Of a stretch of DNA of 10,469 bases, positions 1 to 7,927 are shown in pieces. A program made the translations under genes and the position numbers. The stretch lies in NCBI GenBank assembly GCA_964528575.1, contig CAZGTQ010000221.1, positions 1-10,469 on the forward strand. Reading direction: 5' to 3'. This DNA is from CAZGTQ01 sp964528575 (GTDB lineage: Bacteria > Planctomycetota > UBA1135 > GCA-002686595). The notes below the pieces were generated by a model. That model saw nothing but the letters and a program-made list of their open reading frames with translations, did not search any database and was not told the DNA's origin. Positions within the stretch are counted from its first letter, which is position 1, and each line of letters starts with the position of its first letter.

Positions 1-1
1 G

Positions 2-274
2 AGCGAGGAGGCGACGTTCAGCTTCCGCGACACGGGCGTGCCCGAGCTCGGCCGCGTCACGCGCATGAACGTGCGCACGCTCCTGCTCGAGAGCATGCTG
101 CGCAAGGAGGGCCGCGCCGGCGCGCTCGCGACGGCGCAGCAACTCGCGGCGGTCGACGCGCCCTTCGGCGCGACCCCGCCCGCCGCGCCCCGCGCGCACC
201 CGCTCGACGCGGCGACCGAGATGACGCAGAACCGCGCGCCCCAGGGCCGGCCGCGCCGCCCCGACCAGGCGTAG
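2..274 (+). CDS. C-terminal end of an unidentified protein, possibly DUF4388 (PATAN)
   Basis: The frame is open from the first bases of the window to a TAG stop, giving 90 visible residues; the true start lies outside. The first 50 residues alternate short beta-like stretches with a helix, including EATFSFRD and MNVRTLLLESMLRKEG. The glycine-containing strand followed by an LLLE-type helix resembles the end of DUF4388 (PATAN) domains, which are found fused to response regulators and other signalling proteins in Myxococcota, Planctomycetota and relatives. This family call is from memory of the pattern only. The last 40 residues are Pro/Ala/Arg-rich and look disordered. The gene converges on the DUF1844 gene, with 53 bp between the two stop codons. 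A GTG at 38 could act as an internal start, but the homologous-looking residues before it argue that this is simply the tail of a longer protein. Confidence 0.6.
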   Translation, partial: SEEATFSFRDTGVPELGRVTRMNVRTLLLESMLRKEGRAGALATAQQLAAVDAPFGATPPAAPRAHPLDAATEMTQNRAPQGRPRRPDQA

Positions 275-289
275 CTGCGCCGCCGCGTT

Positions 290-303
290 GGCGCTTCCGC
301 GCC
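290..303. terminator. Weak candidate hairpin between convergent genes
   Basis: GGCGC-TTCC-GCGCC forms a perfect 5-bp stem with a 4-nt loop, extendable by two T-G wobble pairs. It lies in the 53-bp gap between the stop of the plus-strand gene at 274 and the minus-strand stop at 328. Neither strand has a T-run after it, so a classical intrinsic terminator is not supported. Read on the minus strand the loop is GGAA, a GNRA tetraloop. In DNA this GC-rich such a stem can easily occur by chance. Confidence 0.2.
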
Positions 304-327
304 GGGGGTTGTCGCGGGGGTGTCGCG

Positions 328-635
328 TCAACCCGCGTCGCCGTGCTCGGCTGCGACGCGGTCGTAATGCCCGCGCAGCTCCGCGAGCACCTTCTCGAGC
401 GCGTCCCGCTCCTCCTCGCCGAGGTTGCCGCGCGTCTTGTCCGCGAGCATCGCGAGGTCCGCGATCACCATCCGCGCCTGCGCGAGGTCGACGCGCGACT
501 GGCCGGTCAGCGGGTTCTCGAGGATCCCGAGCCCGAGCATGCCCTGGATCCCCATGCGCGCGAGGAACAGGCGGAAGTCGCCCCCCGGCGGCGCGAGGTC
601 CTCGGCGGTCCGCGGGCGGTCCGGTGGGCGCCCGC

Positions 636-639
<4 letters not shown>
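328..639 (-). CDS. DUF1844 family protein
   Basis: This small acidic protein has 103 residues. After a short disordered N-terminus come DFRLFLARMGIQGMLGLGIL (21-40), ENPLTGQSRVDLAQARMVID-like residues (41-60) and DLAMLADKTRGNLGEEER (61-78), then a C-terminal helix to about 95. The order of a hydrophobic helix, a NPxTGxxxVDLxxAR turn and an LxxKTxGNLxxEE motif is the signature of DUF1844, a family of about 100 residues with no established function. I take GTG at 639 as the start. It overlaps the pyrG stop as GTGA, and a strong GAGGAG Shine-Dalgarno sequence (648-653) lies 8 nt upstream inside the end of pyrG. It is the last gene of the leftward operon and is probably translationally coupled to pyrG. 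The family assignment is firm; any role in CTP or LPS metabolism would be guesswork. Confidence 0.88.
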
Positions 640-2305
<1,666 letters not shown>

Positions 2306-2309
<4 letters not shown>

Positions 2310-3151
2310 GCGGTCCTCGCGGGGTCGGGATGGGAAGGGTCTTGTCGTTGCTCGCAGCGGCGAACGAACGCGCGGTAGTCGTCTCGCGTGTCGATGCCCG
2401 GCGGCGCGTGCTCGGCGCGCAGAGCGTGGACGCGGCCGCCGCTCTCGAGCCAGCGGAGCTGCTCGAGCCGCTCGGTGCGCTCGAGCGGGCTCGGCGGCAG
2501 CGCGCAGAAGCGCTCGAGCGCGTCGGGGCGGAACGCGTACACGCCGACGTGGCGCCGCGGCGCGCAGGCGGGCTCGCCGTGAGCGGCGGCGGCGGGGATC
2601 GGCGCGCGCGAGAAGTAGAGCGCGCGCCCCGCGTCGTCGCAGACGAGCTTGACGATGTTCGGGCTCGCGTGCTCCGCGTCCGACTCGATCGGTGCCCACA
2701 GCGTCGCGATCTCGACGGCGGGATCCTGGAACGCGGCGACGAGGCGATCGAGGTCCGCGGGCGCGATCTCCGGCTCGTCCCCCTGGACGTTGATCACGAC
2801 GTCGGGCGCGAGCCCGTCGCTCGCGCGCAGCAGCGCGACGGCCTCGCGCACCCGGTCGGTGCCGCTGGGGTGGCTCGCGGACGTCAGGAGGGCGCGCACG
2901 CCGACCTCGGCGGCCGCGCGGACGACCTCGTCGCTGTCGGTGGCGAGCCAGACCGAGCGGATGAAGTCGGCGCGCTCGACGTTGCGCACCGTGTGCTCGA
3001 ACAGGAACCGTCCGGTCTCGCGCAGCAGCATCTTGCGCGGCAGGCGCACCGAGCCGATGCGCGCAGGCACGACCGCGACGGCCGCAAGCGTCGCGCCGGG
3101 ACTCCGATCCCCGGGCGCGGGTCCCGTCGGGGATTCGGAGGGGCGCGCCAT
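2306..3151 (-). CDS. kdsB: 3-deoxy-manno-octulosonate cytidylyltransferase (CMP-Kdo synthase)
   Basis: KdsB transfers CMP from CTP to Kdo, giving CMP-Kdo, the activated sugar that Kdo transferases add to lipid A. It acts in the cytoplasm. The 281-residue protein has the nucleotidyltransferase fold: VAVVPARIGSVRLPRKML (25-42) for CTP binding, SGTDRVREA (96-104), NVQGDEPEI (121-129, metal and nucleotide site), SPNIVKLV (163-170), YFSRAPIP (179-186), HVGVYAFRPDALERF (201-215), LEQLRWLESG (229-238) and GIDTRDDY (252-259). This is the full motif set. The first 20 residues are a Pro/Ser/Gly-rich extension absent from the usual 245-260-residue enzyme. I keep ATG 3151 because no good in-frame start follows before the VVPAR motif. 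The start lies 2 nt after the lipoprotein stop without a well-spaced ribosome site, so translation probably depends on coupling. The end overlaps pyrG by 4 nt. Confidence 0.96.
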
Positions 3152-3153
3152 CC

Positions 3154-3723
3154 TCAGCGTCGGTCGCCCGCCTCGAACAGCCGCGCGCCGTCGGGGTTGT
3201 CGACGGTCTGGAACGCGGGGATCGCGCTGTAGAGCTGGATGAAGTCGCGCGCCATCGTCGCCATCGCGCGCTGCTGCTCGGCCGTGGAGCCGGGGCCGAC
3301 GACGAAGTGCATCGTCCCGCCCGGTCCCTCGATCTCGAACGCCTTGGTGAAGCCGCCGGCCCTCGGCGCCGGACCGACCTGCGCGAACTCCTCGAAGCCC
3401 TGGCTCGCCAGGTGCTCGATCGTCTTGGCGACGACGACGTCCTCCTCGACCTTGCGCGCGGGATCGTCCACGCGGCGCGAGTACTGCGCGACGGGGTCGG
3501 TGTGGGAGCGGCTCACGATCTCGAAGCGCTGCCCCACCCTGTAGTCGCGCAGCGTGATCCGCAGGGCGTCGCCCTCGGCCTCGCTCGCCGCGGAGGTCGA
3601 CGCGCAGCCGCCGGCGAGCGGGAGCGCGACCGCGGCGACGAGCGCCGTGAGGGTGACGAGCGGGAGCAGCCGGCGCGCTCGGCGCGCTCGGGACGGGTGG
3701 TTGGACGGATCGGTGGTGGACAT
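3154..3723 (-). CDS. Putative lipoprotein of unknown function
   Basis: The protein has 189 residues. Arg-rich residues 12-18 are followed by a hydrophobic stretch LLPLVTLTALVAAVALPLAG (19-38) and Cys40 in LAGGC, an acceptable though not ideal lipobox. The mature part would start at Cys40 and be lipid-anchored. The mature domain (about 50-185) mixes strands and helices: ALRITLRDYRVGQRFEIVSR (53-72), KVEEDVVVAKTIEHLASQGFEEFAQVG (91-117), GFTKAFEIEGPGGTMHFVVG (124-143) and a helix AEQQRAMATMARDFIQLYSA (148-167). I do not recognise the family. It is the first gene of the kdsB-pyrG-DUF1844 operon, 2 nt before kdsB, with a candidate promoter at 3784-3812. That context suggests an envelope role but does not prove one. 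The start is the only ATG giving a normal-length signal peptide; no strong Shine-Dalgarno sequence precedes it. Confidence 0.85.
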   Translation of the reverse strand: MSTTDPSNHPSRARRARRLLPLVTLTALVAAVALPLAGGCASTSAASEAEGDALRITLRDYRVGQRFEIVSRSHTDPVAQYSRRVDDPARKVEEDVVVAKTIEHLASQGFEEFAQVGPAPRAGGFTKAFEIEGPGGTMHFVVGPGSTAEQQRAMATMARDFIQLYSAIPAFQTVDNPDGARLFEAGDRR

Positions 3724-3776
3724 GCGGATGGGGCCGCTCGGCGGCGTTTCGCACGCCGCTGCACACTGGGCGCGTT

Positions 3777-3798
3777 GCGAGCGAAGATAGCCGCTCGC
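3777..3798. repeat. 7-bp inverted repeat centred on a -10 box
   Basis: GCGAGCG (3777-3783), 8 bp of spacer, then CGCTCGC (3792-3798) form a perfect dyad. The spacer contains the TATCTT -10 hexamer of the candidate promoter at 3784-3812 on the minus strand. The placement is what one expects of a repressor operator. GC-rich dyads are common in this genome by chance, so the evidence is positional only. Confidence 0.4.
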
Positions 3799-3812
3799 TC
3801 CCCGTCGCTCAA
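3784..3812 (-). promoter_or_regulatory. Candidate sigma70-type promoter of the lipoprotein-kdsB-pyrG-DUF1844 operon
   Basis: On the minus strand, TTGAGC (3812-3807, 4 of 6 to TTGACA) is followed by exactly 17 bp and TATCTT (3789-3784, 4 of 6 to TATAAT). Transcription would start near 3777, leaving a leader of about 54 nt before the ATG at 3723. The -10 box lies in the spacer of a perfect inverted repeat. AT-rich hexamers are rare in this sequence, which adds some weight. The other part of the 188-bp gap between the two minus-strand genes holds the tandem duplication at 3862-3914. Confidence 0.45.
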
Positions 3813-3861
3813 GGCAGCGGCACGCGTCGACCGCGCGCCGAGCCCCTCATATCGGGCTTCA

Positions 3862-3914
3862 GCGCGCGGATCGTAGCGGGCGCGTCAGCGCGCGGATCGT
3901 CGCGGGGCGCGTCA
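3862..3914 (-). repeat. Tandem 27/26-bp duplication spanning a stop codon
   Basis: Read on the minus strand, TGACGCGCC...GATCCGCGCGC occurs at 3914-3888 (27 nt) and again at 3887-3862 (26 nt), followed by another TGA at 3861-3859. The copies differ by one base deletion and one substitution. The first TGA is the stop of the FAD oxidoreductase gene. Because the first unit is 27 nt, the second TGA is in the same frame and forms a back-up stop. The arrangement looks like a recent slippage duplication. Confidence 0.75.
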
Positions 3915-5027
3915 GTGCGCGTACCACGGCTCGGCCGAGCCGGCGCGCTCCGCGCCGCCCGCGCCGACGAGCCCCGGCGCGAGGCGCGCGACCGACGCGG
4001 CGGCGCCGAGCAGCCACGGCCGGCGCGGCAGGCGGAACAGCAGCCGCGCGATCCCGCCGTGCCGTGCGTGCTCCGCGCGCATCGCGCGAGCGTACGCACG
4101 CTCGGGCTCGCCGGCCCGCTCCCCGCTCGCCAGTCGCCGCGCGGCCTCCGCGGCGAGGATCCCGCTGCGCAGCGCGGTCGTCATCCCGGTCCCGATCCAC
4201 GGTCGCGCGGGGCCCGCCGCGTCCCCGACGAGGAACACGCCGTCCTTGGCGACACGGCGCGGCGCCGACTCGGGCAGCCTGCGCGCCTGGGCGTCGACCA
4301 CGAAGACGCCGAGGCGCTCGCGCGCGCGCGGGTGCTCGACGAGCGCGGCCTCGAGCAGGAGGTCGGGCCGCCCTTCCTCGCGCGGCGTCGCGGCCAGCAC
4401 GCAGCTCACCGTGACGACGCCGTCGGCGAGCGGCGTCAGGAGCACCGTCGAGCGCGCGCCGACGTGCACTTCCAAGCCGGCGACCGGTCCGTCGGCGCGG
4501 AAGCGCGCGCGCACGCCGAGCGGCGCCGCGCCCGCGACGCGCGTCCCGCGCAGCCACGGCGCCGTCGTGCCGCTCGCGCCGTCCGCGACGAGCAGCGCGC
4601 GCGCGTACTGGTTGCCCTGCGCGCTCGTCAGGCGGTAGCCCTCGACGAGCGGCTCGACGCTCGCGCGCTCCCACACGCGCGTCACGCGGCGCTGGCGGCC
4701 CAGCGCGCGGTCGAGCGAGGTCTGCAGCGCGACGCGCGGGACCGCGAGCCCCGGCCGCGGCAGCCGCTCGTCGAGCGGCGCGCCGCGCGGGAGCACGAAG
4801 CGCACGAACGCGAACGGCCGGCCCGCGGCGCGCGCCTCGAACAGGTCGAGCGCGCCGAGCACGTCCGCGCCCTCGGGCAGCAGCGCGTCGCCGCACGCCG
4901 CGTCCTGGGGTCCGGCCTCGGCCTCGAACACGACGACGCGAGCGCCACGGCGGGCCGCCGCGAGCGCGCCCGCCGCGCCCGCCGGACCCGCTCCCACGAC
5001 ACCGATGTCGTACCAGCCCGACTTCAT
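3912..5027 (-). CDS. FAD-dependent oxidoreductase, geranylgeranyl reductase-like
   Basis: The protein has 371 residues and a p-hydroxybenzoate hydroxylase-type FAD fold. The Rossmann dinucleotide site is VVGAGPAGAAGALAAARRG (10-28), with the acidic ribose-binding Glu at 35 (VVVFEAEAG). A CGDALLPEG motif (45-53) sits where geranylgeranyl reductases have a CGGGLxPxx-type motif. LVADGASG (146-153) and the second flavin motif LVGDAAGPARPWIGTGMTTAL (266-286) complete the fold. About 70 residues at the C-terminus are helical and Arg/Ala-rich. Relatives reduce isoprenoid double bonds or act on lipid and polyketide substrates; the substrate here is unknown. Start ATG 5027 begins three residues before the FAD strand; the in-frame extension upstream lacks any domain and is rejected. 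No strong Shine-Dalgarno sequence is seen. The gene stands alone between the operon and the intergenic region. Confidence 0.85.
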   Translation of the reverse strand: MKSGWYDIGVVGAGPAGAAGALAAARRGARVVVFEAEAGPQDAACGDALLPEGADVLGALDLFEARAAGRPFAFVRFVLPRGAPLDERLPRPGLAVPRVALQTSLDRALGRQRRVTRVWERASVEPLVEGYRLTSAQGNQYARALLVADGASGTTAPWLRGTRVAGAAPLGVRARFRADGPVAGLEVHVGARSTVLLTPLADGVVTVSCVLAATPREEGRPDLLLEAALVEHPRARERLGVFVVDAQARRLPESAPRRVAKDGVFLVGDAAGPARPWIGTGMTTALRSGILAAEAARRLASGERAGEPERAYARAMRAEHARHGGIARLLFRLPRRPWLLGAAASVARLAPGLVGAGGAERAGSAEPWYAH

Positions 5028-5074
5028 CAGGGCGCGCTCGTCGTCTCTCTCTCCCGATCGCGGGAAGTGCGAAA

Positions 5075-5091
5075 CCCGCGAGCCTCGCGGG
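5075..5091. repeat. 17-bp perfect palindrome upstream of the FAD oxidoreductase
   Basis: CCCGCGAG-C-CTCGCGGG is an 8+1+8 perfect dyad, 48-64 nt upstream of the ATG at 5027. It could be a protein-binding operator, or in RNA a 7-bp stem with a GCC triloop in the 5' leader. No T-run follows on either strand, so it is not an intrinsic terminator. Confidence 0.4.
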
Positions 5092-5188
5092 CGGATGTTG
5101 TCGCATGATGCGCGCCGCGAGCAAGGCCGCGGCCGGCGATGCGGCTCAGGCTCTGCAGCGATCCTGCGCCCGGCTGGGGAGCTGCCGG

Positions 5189-5221
5189 CGCACTGTCGAC
5201 GCGCTGTCGGCGCGCTGCTCG
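5189..5221. repeat. Three tandem 11-bp direct repeats
   Basis: The units are CGCACTGTCGA (5189-5199), CGCGCTGTCGG (5200-5210) and CGCGCTGCTCG (5211-5221). They are contiguous and share the core CGCRCTG. The 11-bp period is close to one helical turn, so the copies would face the same side of the DNA. They lie about 80-110 bp upstream of the candidate LysM promoter. No known motif is recognised. Confidence 0.45.
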
Positions 5222-5298
5222 AGCCGATCGAGGGCACCTGCATGCGGTGTACGTGTCGCGCGCGACCCCCGCATTTTGTGCGAAACGATCGAAATCCG

Positions 5299-5325
5299 TT
5301 GACTCGTCTCCGCGCGCCGGATAAC
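5299..5325 (+). promoter_or_regulatory. Candidate sigma70-type promoter of the LysM gene
   Basis: TTGACT (5299-5304) matches TTGACA in five of six positions. After 15 bp comes GATAAC (5320-5325), four of six to TATAAT. The spacer is 2 bp shorter than optimal, which lowers confidence. It sits at the edge of the only AT-richer stretch of the intergenic region and points at the LysM gene. Transcription would start near 5332, giving a leader of about 110 nt. Confidence 0.45.
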
Positions 5326-5335
5326 CCCGCATTCA

Positions 5336-5432
5336 CCGGGCGAGCGCGCCCGGACCGGTCCTACCGCCGCGCCTCCGACGGGCAACCCGTGCTCGAGGGC
5401 ACCGACCTCGAGCGAACCGGGCTCGACGAGCC
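5336..5432 (+). promoter_or_regulatory. Leader of the LysM gene with four tandem inverted repeats
   Basis: Four perfect inverted repeats follow one another in 97 nt. They are CCGGGCG-AGCG-CGCCCGG (5336-5353), ACGGG-CAA-CCCGT (5378-5390), GCTCGAGG-7 nt-CCTCGAGC (5391-5413) and GGCTCG-A-CGAGCC (5420-5432). The first would lie at the extreme 5' end of a transcript started from 5299-5325. The last covers the place where a ribosome-binding site would be, and the only purine motif near the ATG (GACGAG) is inside it. No known riboswitch or RNA family is recognised. High GC makes single stems likely by chance; the tandem arrangement is the notable part. Confidence 0.4.
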
Positions 5433-5441
5433 TCACTGCTG

Positions 5442-6455
5442 ATGGGCAACTTCGAAAAGCTGGTCGTCCTCACCGTCCTCTTCCTGGTCGCGATCGTCCT
5501 GGGGGTGTCGCTCAACGCGCCCTCCGACGTCGCGGCGGCTGGCGAGATCGCCGCGCGCGGTCCGCTCGAGGCCGCGCGCGCGCGGCTCGACGAGAGCGGC
5601 GCGCGCGACGCCGACGCCGACGCCGCCTCGCTCGCGAGCGAGCGCCCGAGCGAGCGCGACGCGCGCGTCGCCCAGACGCCGCCGGCGTCCGATCCCGCCG
5701 CCGCCGAGACGTTCTCGTGGCGCACGGACGCGACCGCGCCCGTCGACGGCGGGCCCGCCGCGCGCGAGAGCGGGCGCTCGGCGCCGGGCGGCCCGGCGAC
5801 CACGCTGAAGAGCGCGAACCCCGCGGCGCCGGGCGGCTCGACGCTCGCCGCCTCCGGCCGCGCGCGACCGACCGCGAGCGACCCGGCGCTGCTCTCCTCG
5901 ACCGTATCGAAGGGGTCGGCCGTGTCGAAGGAGACCGCCGCGCGGGAGACGGCAGCGCAGCCGACCACGACGCCGACCACGACCCAGGGCCGCCCGGCGG
6001 GCGAACGCGCTTCGGGCGCGCCGCCGCGCATCGTGCGCGACGATCCGCGGCTCGAGCCGACGGCGCACCCCGACTACCGCATCTACGCGTGGAGCGAGGG
6101 CGACACGTGGACCGGGCTCAGCCAGCTCGCCTACGGCAGCGCGCGCTTCGTCAACCAGCTCCGCGCGAGCAACGAGGGCCGCGAGACGCCGCGCGCCGGC
6201 ACCGCCGTCCTCGTCCCGGTGCACGACCTCGGCTACGACGCGGGCGCGCGTCCCGCCGCCGAGCCCGCTGCCTCGCGCGCCGCGAGCGCGCCGGTCGCGC
6301 GCACGCACGAGGTCCGCGACGGCGAGTCCCTGTGGGTGATCTCGAAGCGCCACTACGGCACCGGCACGCGCTGGACCGAGATCTTCGAGGCGAACCGCGA
6401 CGTGCTCCCGAGCGCCGACAGCCTGAAGGTCGGCACGGTGCTGCGGATCCCGTAG
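5442..6455 (+). CDS. Membrane-anchored protein with two C-terminal LysM domains
   Basis: The protein has 337 residues. Residues 7-24 (LVVLTVLFLVAIVLGVSL) form one membrane segment after a very short charged N-terminus, so it is anchored in the inner membrane with the rest probably periplasmic. Residues 26-205 are low-complexity, rich in Ala, Ser, Thr, Pro and Arg, and look disordered: a long spacer. LysM 1 (about 212-260) is divergent: YRIYAWSEGDTWTGLSQLAYG and a final AVLVPV. LysM 2 (about 288-337) is typical: HEVRDGESLWVISKRHYGTG, then WTEIFEANRD and VGTVLRIP at the very C-terminus. LysM modules bind N-acetylglucosamine in peptidoglycan. No catalytic domain is present, so a tethering or scaffold role is inferred. 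ATG 5442 is chosen because it precedes the membrane segment directly. The stop is 15 bp from that of the convergent response regulator. Confidence 0.9.
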   Translation: MGNFEKLVVLTVLFLVAIVLGVSLNAPSDVAAAGEIAARGPLEAARARLDESGARDADADAASLASERPSERDARVAQTPPASDPAAAETFSWRTDATAPVDGGPAARESGRSAPGGPATTLKSANPAAPGGSTLAASGRARPTASDPALLSSTVSKGSAVSKETAARETAAQPTTTPTTTQGRPAGERASGAPPRIVRDDPRLEPTAHPDYRIYAWSEGDTWTGLSQLAYGSARFVNQLRASNEGRETPRAGTAVLVPVHDLGYDAGARPAAEPAASRAASAPVARTHEVRDGESLWVISKRHYGTGTRWTEIFEANRDVLPSADSLKVGTVLRIP

Positions 6456-6470
6456 CGCGCCGGCTCGGAA

Positions 6471-7880
<1,410 letters not shown>

Positions 7881-7890
7881 GGCGCGCATC

Positions 7891-7920
7891 CTGACAGGCG
7901 GCCGAGCCCTCTGCCATACT
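7891..7920 (+). promoter_or_regulatory. Candidate promoter of anmK, probably leaderless
   Basis: CTGACA (7891-7896, five of six to TTGACA), an 18-bp spacer and CATACT (7915-7920, four of six to TATAAT) lie in the short gap between the divergent response regulator and anmK. Transcription would begin 6-8 bp after the -10 box, at or within a base of the GTG start at 7928. This predicts a leaderless mRNA and agrees with the absence of a Shine-Dalgarno sequence. Confidence 0.45.
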
Positions 7921-7927
7921 CGCCGCG

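Larger units (their letters stand above)
5028..5441. other. Divergent intergenic region, 414 bp
   Basis: No credible gene lies here. An open frame runs through it on the plus strand from 5005 to 5442, but it has no domain-like pattern and an Arg/Cys-rich composition. The stretch about 5270-5300 is noticeably richer in A and T than the genes. The region holds a palindrome near the FAD gene, three 11-bp direct repeats in the middle, a candidate promoter towards the LysM gene, and a leader rich in inverted repeats. I found no convincing promoter facing the FAD oxidoreductase gene. Confidence 0.7.

Noticed and set aside
3859..5124. A 421-codon minus-strand frame overlapping the FAD oxidoreductase
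   Set aside because: It is a shifted frame of the same gene with repetitive Arg/Gly/Ala translation; the in-register frame has the flavin motifs.
5025..5336. A 103-residue N-terminal extension of the FAD oxidoreductase starting at 5336
   Set aside because: It has no domain-like pattern, crosses the palindrome and direct repeats, and family members start a few residues before the FAD-binding strand.
5005..5442. A 145-codon plus-strand frame through the intergenic region
   Set aside because: Composition is Arg/Cys-rich, no ribosome site or domain is seen, and it overlaps the start of the FAD gene and the promoter elements.
6456..6470. A terminator between the convergent LysM and response regulator genes
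   Set aside because: The gap is only 15 bp, with no hairpin and no T-run.
7895..7922. A possible sigma-54 promoter for the response regulator on the minus strand (TGGCAGAGGGCTCGG)
   Set aside because: The -24 GG is present but the -12 GC falls one base out of register, so the strict GG-N10-GC spacing is not met.
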